A stretch of 64,000 nt of DNA from Brevundimonas sp. UBA6550 (lineage in GTDB: Bacteria; Pseudomonadota; Alphaproteobacteria; Caulobacterales; Caulobacteraceae): assembly GCF_002434505.1 (NCBI RefSeq), contig NZ_DJKE01000012.1, positions 1 through 64,000 on the forward strand, read 5' to 3'. The notes beneath the pieces are model-generated. The model was not told where the DNA came from, did no database searches, and worked only from the letters and a program-made list of their open reading frames with translations. Every line of letters begins with the position of its first letter. Within the stretch, counting starts at the first letter, position 1. This document shows positions 24,793 through 33,616 of the stretch, piece by piece. Made by a program: the position numbers and the translations under genes.

Positions 24793-26298
24793 ATGCGCCA
24801 CCATATCGCCGATCCCGTCGTCCACCGCGAACACTGGCGCGAGCCGGAAGACGACCAGCTTCGCCTGGAATGCGGCGTCTGCGGCGTGTGGGGCGCCGAC
24901 GAGGACGAGGGCTCCTCCGTCGTGGCTCTGGGCCTTCACGCCCTGCAGCATCGCGGCCAGGAAGCCTGCGGCATCGCCAGCGTCAAGGACGAGCGTTTCC
25001 ACACCGAACGTCACCAGGGGCTGGTGGGCGAGGCCTTCGGCGGCGCCGACCTGATGACGCGGATGCCCGGCCGCGCGGCCGTGGGCCACACCCGCTACTC
25101 CACCGCCGGCGGCAGCTTCCTGCGCAACATCCAGCCGATGTTCGCCGACCTGGACCAGGGCGGCATCGCCATCGCCCACAACGGCAACCTGACCAACTTC
25201 AAATTCCTGCACAGCCAACTGGTCAGCGAAGGCGCCATCTTCCAGTCGACCTCGGATTCCGAAGTCATCCTCCACCTGATCGCCCGCAGCCGCAAAGCCA
25301 AGATCGTCGACCGTTTCATCGACGCCCTGGCTCGGATCGAGGGCGGCTACGCCCTGGTGGCCCAGACCCGCACCAAGATGATCGGCGCGCGCGACCCGCT
25401 GGGCATCCGCCCGCTGGTGCTGGGCCAGTTGGGCGACGGCTGGGTTCTGGCGTCCGAAACCTGCGCCCTGGACATGATGGGCGCGACCTTCGTGCGCGAC
25501 GTCGAACATGGCGAGATCGTCGTCATCGACGACAGCGGCCTGCGGTCGCTGAAGCCCTTCCCCGCCCGCACGGCGCGTCCGTGCCTGTTCGAATACGTCT
25601 ATTTCTCGCGCCCGGATTCGGTCGTGAACGGCCGCTCGGTCTATGAGGTCCGCAAGGAGATGGGTCGCGGCCTCGCCCGCGAACTGGGCGTCGAGGCCGA
25701 CATCGTCGTGCCGGTGCCAGATTCGGGCGTTCCTGCGGCCCTGGGCTACGCCCAGGAAAGCGGCATCCCCTACGAAATGGGCATCATCCGCAGCCACTAT
25801 CTGGGCCGCACCTTCATCCAGCCCAGCCAAGGCGCCCGGCAGAAGGGCGTGCGCATGAAGCACAGCCCCAACAAGTCGGCCCTGGCCGGCAGGCGCGTCG
25901 TGCTGATCGACGATTCCATCGTGCGCGGCACCACCTCGCTGAAACTGGTTCGCGCCGTCCGCGCCGCCGGCGCCGCCGAGGTCCATCTGCGTTCGGCCAG
26001 CCCGCAGATTCTCTTCCCCGACTTCTACGGCATCGACATGCCCGAGCGCGCCCAGCTGCTGGCCGCCAACAAGACGCTGGAAGAGATGCGGGAGATGCTG
26101 GAGGTCGATTCCCTGGGCTTCCTGTCCATCGACGGCCTGTATCGCGCCATGGGCGAGACCGGCCGCAACGCCGCCGCCCCCCAGTTCACCGACCATTATT
26201 TCACCGGCGACTATCCCACCCGCCTTCTGGATCGCGAGATCGAGGAAGGCGGCCGCGAGTTCGGCGCCAAACAGCTGTCTCTGCTGGTCAGCGCCTGA
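24793..26298 (+). CDS. purF: Amidophosphoribosyltransferase
   Basis: 501 residues catalysing the first committed step of purine synthesis (PRPP plus glutamine to phosphoribosylamine). A 26-residue propeptide-like leader precedes Cys27 in CGVCGVWG, the glutaminase nucleophile after processing. The PRPP motif is VVLIDDSIVRGTTS, and GVPAALGYAQESGIPYEMGI-type PRTase strands precede it. Other signatures: GHTRYSTAG and AHNGNLTNF. Probably cotranscribed with cvpA. Confidence 0.96.
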   Translation: MRHHIADPVVHREHWREPEDDQLRLECGVCGVWGADEDEGSSVVALGLHALQHRGQEACGIASVKDERFHTERHQGLVGEAFGGADLMTRMPGRAAVGHTRYSTAGGSFLRNIQPMFADLDQGGIAIAHNGNLTNFKFLHSQLVSEGAIFQSTSDSEVILHLIARSRKAKIVDRFIDALARIEGGYALVAQTRTKMIGARDPLGIRPLVLGQLGDGWVLASETCALDMMGATFVRDVEHGEIVVIDDSGLRSLKPFPARTARPCLFEYVYFSRPDSVVNGRSVYEVRKEMGRGLARELGVEADIVVPVPDSGVPAALGYAQESGIPYEMGIIRSHYLGRTFIQPSQGARQKGVRMKHSPNKSALAGRRVVLIDDSIVRGTTSLKLVRAVRAAGAAEVHLRSASPQILFPDFYGIDMPERAQLLAANKTLEEMREMLEVDSLGFLSIDGLYRAMGETGRNAAAPQFTDHYFTGDYPTRLLDREIEEGGREFGAKQLSLLVSA

Positions 26299-26304
26299 CG
26301 GCCA

Positions 26305-26592
26305 TCACGCTCGATCCTGGGCGGTGTGGAACAGACGAATGATCTGAACCTGGCCGCCCTCGCCGTCGTCCGCCAAAGCATAGACGATCAGATAGGGCGC
26401 CCCGATCACGAGCTTTTCGTAGGTATCGGGCTGTTTGCCCGGCCGACCGATCGGTCGTCGCGCCAGCTTCTCGGTCGTCTCGATGATGCGGGCTTCGATC
26501 TTCTGCGCGGCGGGTAGATTGCGCTGGGCCAGATAGTCGATGGCGCGGGTCAGTTCCAGCAGCGCACGCCCTGACCATACGACCGCGCGCAT
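26305..26592 (-). CDS. parE: ParE/RelE-family toxin
   Basis: 95 residues with the ParE fold pattern: WSGRALLELTRAIDYLAQRNLPAA (two helices), GRPGKQPDTYEKLVIGAPYLIVYAL (beta sheet) and VQIIRLFHTAQDR at the C-terminus. ParE toxins usually poison DNA gyrase. The start codon overlaps the stop of the upstream antitoxin by one base (TGATG), so the two are coupled. It ends 6 bases from the convergent purF stop. Confidence 0.88.
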   Translation of the reverse strand: MRAVVWSGRALLELTRAIDYLAQRNLPAAQKIEARIIETTEKLARRPIGRPGKQPDTYEKLVIGAPYLIVYALADDGEGGQVQIIRLFHTAQDRA

Positions 26593-26843
26593 CAGGACTC
26601 GTATTTGGCGATGGTCTCGCGGATTTGCCGCATGGCGTCTTCATGAGAGACGACATTACCGTTGCGAAAATCTTCCAGACCTTCCTCGACGGCCATCATC
26701 ATTTCCAGCTCTCGTTCGACGTAGCCGGCGATGGCGCGTTCGGCGAGAAAGGACTGCGTACGCTGGGTCTTTTCGGCAAGCAGCCCCAGCCGCTCCTTGA
26801 GCGCTCCACTCATGCGGACAGTAACGGTCGTGCTGGCGGCCAT
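26592..26843 (-). CDS. parD: ParD/CopG-like ribbon-helix-helix antitoxin
   Basis: 83 residues beginning MAASTTVTVRMSGALKERLGLLAEKTQRTQSFL, an N-terminal ribbon-helix-helix DNA-binding domain, and ending with an acidic helical tail (MMMAVEEGLEDF and ETIAKYES) suited to wrapping the toxin. AGGAG precedes the ATG by 8 bases. An upstream palindrome is the likely autoregulatory operator. Confidence 0.87.
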   Translation of the reverse strand: MAASTTVTVRMSGALKERLGLLAEKTQRTQSFLAERAIAGYVERELEMMMAVEEGLEDFRNGNVVSHEDAMRQIRETIAKYES

Positions 26844-26853
26844 AGGTCATGCT

Positions 26854-26875
26854 CCTGTGCACATTTGAGCACAGG
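26854..26875 (-). promoter_or_regulatory. Probable operator of the parDE operon
   Basis: CCTGTGC at 26854-26860 and GCACAGG at 26869-26875 form a perfect 7-bp inverted repeat with an 8-base spacer. It lies 11-32 bases upstream of the parD start and overlaps its ribosome site, as expected for antitoxin autorepression. Confidence 0.65.
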
Positions 26876-26918
26876 ATAACACATTGACCCGTCGCCCCGC
26901 CACTCCTACCACCCGACC

Positions 26919-27674
26919 ATGACCGACGCCCTGCCCCTGAACGACCGTATCGCCCTCGTCGTCGGCGCCTCGCGCGGCATCGGCTATGAGAGCGCGCTGG
27001 CGCTGGCCAAGGCTGGGGCGCATGTCATCGCCACCGCCCGCACGCAGGGCGGGCTGGAAGAACTGGACGACGCCATCTTCGCCGCCACGGGCCGCCACGC
27101 GACCCTGATCCCGTTCGATCTGGTGGACGGGGGCGCCATCGACCGGCTGGGCGGCGCCATCTTCGAACGGTTCAGGAAGCTGGACATCTGGGTCCACGCC
27201 GCCGCGACCATGGGGCCGTCGGGCCTGACGCCGGTGTCGCACGCCGACCCGCGCGAGTTCGCCAAGGTCGAGAAGACCAACTTCACCGCCGTCTATCGCC
27301 TGATCCGCTCGCTGGAGCCGCTGTTGCGCGCCTCCGACGCCGGTCGCGCCATCCACTTCACCACCAGCGTGGCGACCAACCCGCGCGCCTTCTGGGGCAT
27401 GTACGCCGCGACCAAGGCGGGCGCCGAGGCCCTGGTGAAGGCCTGGGCCGACGAGATCGAAAGCACGCCCGTGCGCGCCTGCATCGTCGACCCCGGCCGG
27501 ATGCGCACCGCCATGCGCGCCCAGGCCTATCCGGGCGAAGACCCGTCCGTCCTGCCCCACCCGTCCGAGATCGGCCCGCTGGTGGTGGACCTGGCGCGTG
27601 CGGACGCCACGCCGCCGCTGACGATCAAGTTCCAGGAATGGCGGTCCGGCCCGTCGGTCGAAGCCCTGATCTGA
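26919..27674 (+). CDS. Short-chain dehydrogenase/reductase (SDR) family protein
   Basis: 251-residue Rossmann enzyme: nucleotide-binding GASRGIGYES near residue 17, an N-A-A-like motif HAAATMGPSG, the catalytic serine region HFTTSVATN and the active-site YAATKAGAEAL, then VDPGRMRTAMRAQAYP. Classical SDR, probably NAD(P)-dependent; the substrate is unknown. Divergent from parDE, 75 bases apart from the parD start. Confidence 0.87.
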   Translation: MTDALPLNDRIALVVGASRGIGYESALALAKAGAHVIATARTQGGLEELDDAIFAATGRHATLIPFDLVDGGAIDRLGGAIFERFRKLDIWVHAAATMGPSGLTPVSHADPREFAKVEKTNFTAVYRLIRSLEPLLRASDAGRAIHFTTSVATNPRAFWGMYAATKAGAEALVKAWADEIESTPVRACIVDPGRMRTAMRAQAYPGEDPSVLPHPSEIGPLVVDLARADATPPLTIKFQEWRSGPSVEALI

Positions 27675-27749
27675 GCACTACGTCCCTGCCCGCCGCCGTT
27701 CGTCCCCGGATGATGGTGCGGCTGGGCCAGGCCGGGCACGGCGGGGCCC

Positions 27750-28424
27750 ATGCCCCTGTTCCTGCCCTTCCTCATCGTCCACATCACGGCTGGGCTCGCC
27801 GCCGTCCTGGTCGGCGTCATCCCGCTCGTCACCCGCAAGGGATCGCGCGCGCACAGGCTCTGGGGCCGGTTGTTCGCGGGGCTGATGGCCGTCCTTCTGA
27901 TCTGCGCCTGGGTGATGACGGCGCTGCGGTTCAACACCTACTTCCTGGCCCTGTCGGCCACCGCCAGCCTATATCTGTTCTCGGGCGTGCGGGTTCTGAG
28001 GCGAAAGCGGCCGGACCTGCGGATCGAGGACCGCGCGCGCCCGCTGGATTGGGCTGCGACGCTGGGGGTGATCTGCGTTGGCCTGTGGGTGCTGATCCTG
28101 CTGGCTGCGGGGCGGTCGGATGGGCCGACGACGGTCTCGGCCGCCCTGGCCGTCAGCGCCCTGAGCGTGGGGGCATGGGATGTCTGGCGGTTCAGCGCCC
28201 CCGGATCCTGGCCCTTTTCCCCCGACCTCTGGACCTATGAGCATCTGGCGAAGATGCTGGGGGCCTATTCTGCGGTATTGAGCGCCTCTTCCGGCAACTT
28301 TCTCGCCGCCCTGCCCGCCCCCTGGAGCCAGCTCTGGCCGACCGTCCTGTTCCAATGTCTGATCGTCGGCTGGATCGCGACGAAGCTGTTTCGAAAGCGC
28401 CGGACCGCCTCTTGCGTCGGCTAG
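27750..28424 (+). CDS. DUF2306-like integral membrane protein
   Basis: 224 residues with about seven membrane segments. The opening LFLPFLIVHITAGLAAVLVGVIPLVTRKGSRAHRLWGRLF resembles the DUF2306 family, where paired histidines in helices are conserved; HLAKMLGAYSAVLSASSGNF occurs later. Family function is unknown, though heme- or redox-type roles have been suggested from the histidines. The last 70 bases overlap the start of the LytTR gene, so the two probably act together. Confidence 0.65.
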   Translation: MPLFLPFLIVHITAGLAAVLVGVIPLVTRKGSRAHRLWGRLFAGLMAVLLICAWVMTALRFNTYFLALSATASLYLFSGVRVLRRKRPDLRIEDRARPLDWAATLGVICVGLWVLILLAAGRSDGPTTVSAALAVSALSVGAWDVWRFSAPGSWPFSPDLWTYEHLAKMLGAYSAVLSASSGNFLAALPAPWSQLWPTVLFQCLIVGWIATKLFRKRRTASCVG

Positions 28425-29287
28425 GCCGGGCGCCCGTGCGCGTGGTCGTGGGGGCGTTCGCCGCCTACAGCTTCGCCGCCACGGTCGTCAGCGTCTCCTG
28501 GTATCTGCGTCGATCCTCGCCCGCGCTTTCGGTCCCGTCCACCCTGACCTGGGCGGTCCTGTCCTATGCGCCGTGGCTGGGCGTGTCCGCGCTGGTCTGG
28601 GCCACGCTCAGACGGTTCGGCGCCGGATGGCGCGCGGTTGGGTGTCTGGCGGCCGCCATGCTGGTCCTGGCGCCCCTGATCGCACTGCTGAACGCCGGCG
28701 CGGACCTGGCCTTTCTGGATCGCCCATGGACCTGGGCCGAGGGCGCGTCGCGCGCCATCGACCGACTGCCGGTCGTCATCCTGCTCTACACCGCCGTCCT
28801 CGCCGTGGGCTTCGCCGCCGCCGCCTGGGCGAGAACGCGAGAGGCGCACGACCGGATCCGCACCCTGACCGCCGCCCTGGCCGCCGCGCGCGCCGTCGAG
28901 GGCGAACAGGTTCAGCGGCTGCTGGTCGCCACCGGCCGCGCCCGAACCTCCGTGGCGGTCTCGGACATCGAATGGCTGGCCTCGGCCGGCAACTATGTCG
29001 TGGTCCACTGGCAGGCGCGCGAGGGCCTGGTCCGCGACACCCTCCAGGCCATGGAGACCCGGCTTGATCCGCGCCTGTTCACCCGCATCCATCGGTCCAG
29101 CCTGATCAACCTGGCCCGTGTGGGCCAGGTCCAGCCCCTCTCGGACGGCTCCTGGCGGCTGACGATGAACAGCGGCGCCGAACTGGTAGTCAGCCGCACC
29201 TATCGCGACGCGGTGCTGGTCAAGCTGGGGCGATCGGATCTTGGGCCAGCCCCTCCAGTATCTCAGCAAGGTCGTCCGGCCAGATAG
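28355..29287 (+). CDS. Membrane-anchored LytTR DNA-binding regulator
   Basis: 310 residues. Four predicted membrane helices (about 27-160) are followed by a short helical linker and a LytTR DNA-binding domain: VAVSDIEWLASAGNYVVVHW, LDPRLFTRIHRSSLINL and LVVSRTYRDAVL. There is no receiver domain, so the signal is probably sensed in the membrane. ATG 28355 lies within the upstream gene; a start a few codons before the first helix is possible. The C-terminus overlaps the convergent NUDIX gene by 68 bases. Confidence 0.82.
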   Translation: MSDRRLDRDEAVSKAPDRLLRRLGRAPVRVVVGAFAAYSFAATVVSVSWYLRRSSPALSVPSTLTWAVLSYAPWLGVSALVWATLRRFGAGWRAVGCLAAAMLVLAPLIALLNAGADLAFLDRPWTWAEGASRAIDRLPVVILLYTAVLAVGFAAAAWARTREAHDRIRTLTAALAAARAVEGEQVQRLLVATGRARTSVAVSDIEWLASAGNYVVVHWQAREGLVRDTLQAMETRLDPRLFTRIHRSSLINLARVGQVQPLSDGSWRLTMNSGAELVVSRTYRDAVLVKLGRSDLGPAPPVSQQGRPAR

Positions 29288-29708
29288 TCTCTTCGCTTGC
29301 CCGGATTTCAGCGGCGCTCCACCAACGGTGCTCGCCCAGAACCGCGCGCTCCTCCTCGGTCCAGCCTTCGGGCGACAGGTCGAACGCCTCGGTCCGCAAC
29401 AGGAAGAACCGCTGGTCCACTCGCGCCATGCGTCCGTCAGGCAGGCGAAAACACTCTATGCGCCGGGCCACCTGCGGACCAGGTTCATCGACCGTCAGGC
29501 CGGTCTCCTCGAACAGTTCGCGACGGGCGGCGTCCTCATAGGTTTCGCCAGGGTCGCAGCCGCCGCCGGGCGTCGCCCAGAATGCCGTCCCGGCCAACGG
29601 CCCGTCGGCATAGTCAAAGCGGAACAGCAGCACCCGCCCCTGCCCGTCCACGATCAGCCAACGCGAGGTCGGCCGTTCAGGAAGCACGGGCGCGACAGCG
29701 GCAGTCAC
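29220..29708 (-). CDS. NUDIX hydrolase
   Basis: 162 residues from GTG 29708, five bases after the der stop. The full Nudix box is visible as GGGCDPGETYEDAARRELFEETGLT (residues about 55-79; conserved G, E, REL, EE and G present). It likely hydrolyses nucleoside-diphosphate-linked substrates; specificity unknown. Same strand as der and probably its operon partner. The 3' end overlaps the LytTR gene. Confidence 0.85.
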   Translation of the reverse strand: MTAAVAPVLPERPTSRWLIVDGQGRVLLFRFDYADGPLAGTAFWATPGGGCDPGETYEDAARRELFEETGLTVDEPGPQVARRIECFRLPDGRMARVDQRFFLLRTEAFDLSPEGWTEEERAVLGEHRWWSAAEIRASEETIWPDDLAEILEGLAQDPIAPA

Positions 29709-29712
29709 GCCG

Positions 29713-31332
29713 TCACTTCTTCGCGCCGCCCTTTTGGCCCGTGCGGACCCGGCCCGAACGCGAGACCTGCCGTGCGCCGCCACGGGCGCCCTTCTGGACC
29801 GCCACCGACGATCCGGCCTTCTTGGAGGCGCTGGCCTTCAGGCCGCCCAGAACCTTGGGCTGGGCCTTGCGGGTCTTCTTCTGCTCCAGCGCCTTGCCCG
29901 GCAGTTTGGATAGGGCCTCTTCCTTCTCGGCCTTCTTGACGCGGCGCGGCGCGGTCTTGGCGTCGCCCTTGTAGCGTTCGGGCCCCGACTTGGCGCCGCC
30001 CTCGGCATAGGGGTTCACGCCGCTGGACTTGACGTTCAACCGGATCGGCGTGCCCGGCAGGTCGAAGCTCTCGCGGATCGAGTTGACCAGATAGCGCTTG
30101 TAATGCTCGGGCATCGACTCGGCGCGATTGGCCATCAGCACGAAGGTCGGCGGACGGGCCTTGGTCTGGGCGATGTATTTCGGCTTGATCCGCTTGCCGT
30201 CCACGGCGGGGGGCGGGTGCCGCTGGGTGGCCATCGACAGCCAGGTGTTCAGATCCTTGGTCTTCACCTTGACCGACCAGGTGTCATAGGCCTGAAGCAC
30301 CGCCGGCATCAGCCGCTCGACCCCACGCCCGCTATGCGACGACAGGGCCACGAACGGCGAACCCTTCAGTTGCGGCAGCTTGTCCTCGGCCATGCCCTTC
30401 AGCTTGGCCATGCGGGACTGAGGCTCGTCCTCCAGGTCCCATTTGGACGCCACATAGACCAGGGCGCGGCCTTCGCGCTCGACCAGATCGGCTAGTTGCA
30501 GGTCCTGGGTGTCGAAGGCGTCGTCCTTGTCCATCATCAGGATGACGACTTCGGCGAAGGTGATGGCGCGGATGGTGTCGGCGACCGACAGCTTCTCCAG
30601 CTTCTCCTGCACCCGCGCCTTGCGACGCATCCCGGCCGTGTCGACCAGGCGGATGTTCTTGCCTTCGAATTCCCAGTCGACCGAGATCGAATCGCGCGTG
30701 ATCCCCGCCTCCGGCCCGGTCAGCAGACGGTCGTCGCCGATCAAGCGGTTGATCAGGGTGGACTTGCCGGCGTTGGGCCGGCCGATGACGGCGATGCGGA
30801 TCGGCTTGTCTGGCTCGTCGATCTCCTCGACGAAGATGTCCTCGGACGCCGCGCGGATGGCCTTGTACAGATCGGCCATGCCCTCGCCATGCTCGGCCGA
30901 GATGGCGACGGGTTCGCCGAAGCCCAGGGCGTGCGCCTCGCCCACGCCGCCGCCGCTCTCGCGGCTCTCGGACTTGTTGGCCAGCAGGATGATCGGCTTG
31001 TGAACCTTGCGCAGGCGCTCGGCGAAGATCCGGTCCAGCGAGGTCACGCCTTCGCGCGCGTCCATCATGAACATGATCAGTTCGGCGTCGTCCAGCGCGG
31101 CCTCGGTCTGCTCGCGCATCCGGGCTTCCAGGCTTTCGTCGGTGACGTCCTCGTACCCCGCCGTGTCGATCAGCGTCAGGTCCATGTCGCCGATGTTGCC
31201 GTCGGCGTATCGCCGGTCGCGGGTCACGCCGGGGCGGTCGTCGACAAGCGCCAGACGCTTGCCGACGAGGCGGTTGAACAGGGTCGACTTGCCCACATTG
31301 GGGCGGCCGACGATGGCGACCTTCAGAGCCAT
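29713..31332 (-). CDS. der: Ribosome biogenesis GTPase Der (EngA)
   Basis: 539 residues with two tandem G domains: GRPNVGKSTLFN (8-19), DDRPGVTRDR and DTAGYE in the first; GRPNAGKSTLIN (about 178), TRDSISVDWE and DTAGMRRKA in the second. A KH-like domain follows, then a very basic Lys/Arg/Ala tail of some 90 residues, longer than in E. coli (490 residues overall). Der matures the 50S subunit. Downstream of bamB, a widely conserved order. Confidence 0.96.
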   Translation of the reverse strand: MALKVAIVGRPNVGKSTLFNRLVGKRLALVDDRPGVTRDRRYADGNIGDMDLTLIDTAGYEDVTDESLEARMREQTEAALDDAELIMFMMDAREGVTSLDRIFAERLRKVHKPIILLANKSESRESGGGVGEAHALGFGEPVAISAEHGEGMADLYKAIRAASEDIFVEEIDEPDKPIRIAVIGRPNAGKSTLINRLIGDDRLLTGPEAGITRDSISVDWEFEGKNIRLVDTAGMRRKARVQEKLEKLSVADTIRAITFAEVVILMMDKDDAFDTQDLQLADLVEREGRALVYVASKWDLEDEPQSRMAKLKGMAEDKLPQLKGSPFVALSSHSGRGVERLMPAVLQAYDTWSVKVKTKDLNTWLSMATQRHPPPAVDGKRIKPKYIAQTKARPPTFVLMANRAESMPEHYKRYLVNSIRESFDLPGTPIRLNVKSSGVNPYAEGGAKSGPERYKGDAKTAPRRVKKAEKEEALSKLPGKALEQKKTRKAQPKVLGGLKASASKKAGSSVAVQKGARGGARQVSRSGRVRTGQKGGAKK

Positions 31333-31363
31333 GTCGGCTTTCTAGCTTAGTTCGGGCTGAAAA

Positions 31364-32743
31364 TCAGCGGATGCAGATCAGCTGGCCGTTGTCGGTCAGC
31401 ACATACAGGGCGCCGTTATAGGCCGCCGGGGCGATATAGGCGGGCGCGCCCAGTTTCAGCGTGGCCTGGGCCGCGCCGGTCTTGGGATCGAAGGCCACCG
31501 CCTCGCCGAACGAATTGACCATCACCAGACGGTTGGAGGCCAGCAGCGGCCCCGACCATTGCGGGCGGATGGTGCGACGGCCGAAGGTCAGGAACCCGCC
31601 CTCGCGGCGTTCGCGGCCCTCGTTCAGTTCGCGCGTCCAGTAGATCTGGCCGGTGTCGCGATTGACGGTGATCAGCTGGCCCGACTTGGACACCACGAAC
31701 ACGGCGTCGCCGACCGGCAGGGGCGCGTTGACGCCCGTCACCGGCAGTTGCCACTTGGGCTGGCCCGAATGCAGGTCCAGGGCCGACATCACGCCGGAAT
31801 GGCTGACGCCGAAGACCATGCCGCGGCTGATGACCGGGCGGCCGGCCACGTCGCGAACCTCGGACAGGGCGCTGGTGCGGCTGGTGCGCGACAGGGTCTC
31901 TTCCCACACCGCCTGGCCGTTCAGCGTGCTGAGCGCGACCAGCTGGCCCGAGGCGAACGGGGCGACGACCGTGGTGCCGCTGACCGCCGGGCTGGAGGCG
32001 CGCATCACGCGCGCCGGCTCGGCGATGCCGCGATAGGTCCAGTCCTGGGCGCCGGTCGTGGCGTCGAAGGCGAACAGCTGACTGTCCACGTCGACCACGA
32101 AGACGCGGTTGCCCGACACCGTCGGCGCGCCGTGGATCGGGGCGTCCACCTGCTGGGTCCAGACCACCGCGCCGGTGTTGGCGTCCAGCGCCGACATGGA
32201 GCGATAGCCGGAAGAGACGAACACCTTGCCCGCGCCGACGGCCACGCCGCCGCCGAAGCCGCCGTTGCGATCACGCTCGGCGTTCTTGACGTTGACCTTC
32301 CACAGCACCGCGCCGGTGTCGGCCGACACGGCAGAAACGGTCGATTCGCCGTCCAGCACGAAGATCTTGCCGTCGGCGGCGACGATCGGCGCCATGACGT
32401 TGCCGACGCGCGCCGAGCCGGAGCCGATGCTGCGCTTCCAGGCGACCTGGAAGTTGGGGGCGGCGATGACGTGTTCGACCAGGTTCTCGGCCGTGCCGCC
32501 GGGCTGGGTCCATGATGTGACCGCCTGCGGGCCGGGCAGGAAGTAGTCGCGGCCGGACAGGGCGGCCGACGGGGTCAGCTGCTGCTCGAACTCCAGCACC
32601 GAGATTCGGTCGCCGGCCGAGGCCGTCGCCCCGGGGGCGTCCTTGCCGCCCAGGCCGAAGGGCAGGTTGCGGCGCACGGCGCCGCACGACGCCATCGTCG
32701 CAGCGACGCCGCAGATCAGCGCGACTTTCAGAACTCGGTTCAT
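31364..32743 (-). CDS. bamB: Outer membrane protein assembly factor BamB
   Basis: 459 residues from ATG 32743. Lipoprotein signal MNRVLKVALICGVAATMASC with the lipidated Cys at the end, a linker, then an eight-bladed PQQ-like beta-propeller shown by repeated GAVLWKVNVKN, GAVVWTQQVDAP, GQAVWEETL, GQIYWTREL blade motifs. BamB is the scaffold lipoprotein of the BAM complex. An ATG at 32770 would overlap the upstream gene, but the lipobox spacing favours 32743. Operon with the TPR protein upstream and der downstream. Confidence 0.92.
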   Translation of the reverse strand: MNRVLKVALICGVAATMASCGAVRRNLPFGLGGKDAPGATASAGDRISVLEFEQQLTPSAALSGRDYFLPGPQAVTSWTQPGGTAENLVEHVIAAPNFQVAWKRSIGSGSARVGNVMAPIVAADGKIFVLDGESTVSAVSADTGAVLWKVNVKNAERDRNGGFGGGVAVGAGKVFVSSGYRSMSALDANTGAVVWTQQVDAPIHGAPTVSGNRVFVVDVDSQLFAFDATTGAQDWTYRGIAEPARVMRASSPAVSGTTVVAPFASGQLVALSTLNGQAVWEETLSRTSRTSALSEVRDVAGRPVISRGMVFGVSHSGVMSALDLHSGQPKWQLPVTGVNAPLPVGDAVFVVSKSGQLITVNRDTGQIYWTRELNEGRERREGGFLTFGRRTIRPQWSGPLLASNRLVMVNSFGEAVAFDPKTGAAQATLKLGAPAYIAPAAYNGALYVLTDNGQLICIR

Positions 32744-32766
32744 CTGGGGCGTCCTAGAAGGGGTCG

Positions 32767-33537
32767 TCACTGTTGGGCGGGCGCGGCGGCGGGCGCCGTG
32801 GCGGCCGCAGAGGGGGTCATGGCGTTGGCGGCCCCGGCGGCGGGCGGCGTGGCCTTGGCGGCGTCGCGGATAATGCCGGGCAGCGCGCCGGCGGTGCCCG
32901 CGTCGATGCTTTCCACCGCGATCTGGGCGCGCTGGCGGATCGAATCCGGCACGTCCTGGCCCAGCTGCAGCTGGACGAAGGTCTCGCGCGCCTCCTTGGT
33001 CTTGCCGTGCTGCAGACGGGCCAGGGCCAGGGCTTCCTGGGCGAAGGCGTGCAGCGGGCGCTTGTCGTCGGCCAGGGGCTCCAGCCGCTTCTCGATCTCG
33101 GCCAGGGGGGCGGTATCCATGATCAGGAAGGCGGCCTTCAGCGCGGGCGGATCGGACAGGATCGGATCACTGGAAGCCTTGGACGCCTCGTCGAACAGGC
33201 GAACGGCGTCGGGGAACTTGTTGGCGGTCACGGCCAGGCCGGCCTGCTGCTGCAGGGCCAGGACCTTGTAGGCGCCGTTGCCTTCCTTGACCGCTTCTTC
33301 GAAGGCGGCGCGGGCGTCCATGGGCTTGTCCGCGCGCAGGGCCTCCATGCCGCGATCATAGGCTTCGGCGGCCTTGGCGGCCTTGCCGGAGTTCAGGCTG
33401 TCCCAGCCCCACCAGCCCAGGGCGCCGATTAGGGCGACGACCAGCACGACGCCGAAAACCGGCAGCCAGGTGCGGGCGAGGCGCTTCAACTTAGCGGAGC
33501 GAAGCTCCTCCTCGACCTGCTCGAAGACATCAACCAC
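32767..33537 (-). CDS. YfgM-like tetratricopeptide membrane protein
   Basis: 256 residues. A cytoplasmic N-terminus (VFEQVEEELRSAKLKRLA) precedes one membrane helix (about 23-45), then a periplasmic TPR-like helical domain (AAEAYDRGMEALRADKPMDARAAFEEA) and an Ala/Pro tail. The gene lies directly before bamB and der, the order of YfgM, a SecYEG-associated chaperone-like protein, in Proteobacteria. The C-terminus is low complexity. Confidence 0.82.
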   Translation of the reverse strand: MVDVFEQVEEELRSAKLKRLARTWLPVFGVVLVVALIGALGWWGWDSLNSGKAAKAAEAYDRGMEALRADKPMDARAAFEEAVKEGNGAYKVLALQQQAGLAVTANKFPDAVRLFDEASKASSDPILSDPPALKAAFLIMDTAPLAEIEKRLEPLADDKRPLHAFAQEALALARLQHGKTKEARETFVQLQLGQDVPDSIRQRAQIAVESIDAGTAGALPGIIRDAAKATPPAAGAANAMTPSAAATAPAAAPAQQ

Positions 33538-33616
33538 TGAAACGTCGCCCCAAAATCGCGAAATGCAAACCGGCGCGGACCCTAGAAGGTCGGCGCATGG
33601 GCCGCAACGTCGTCCG

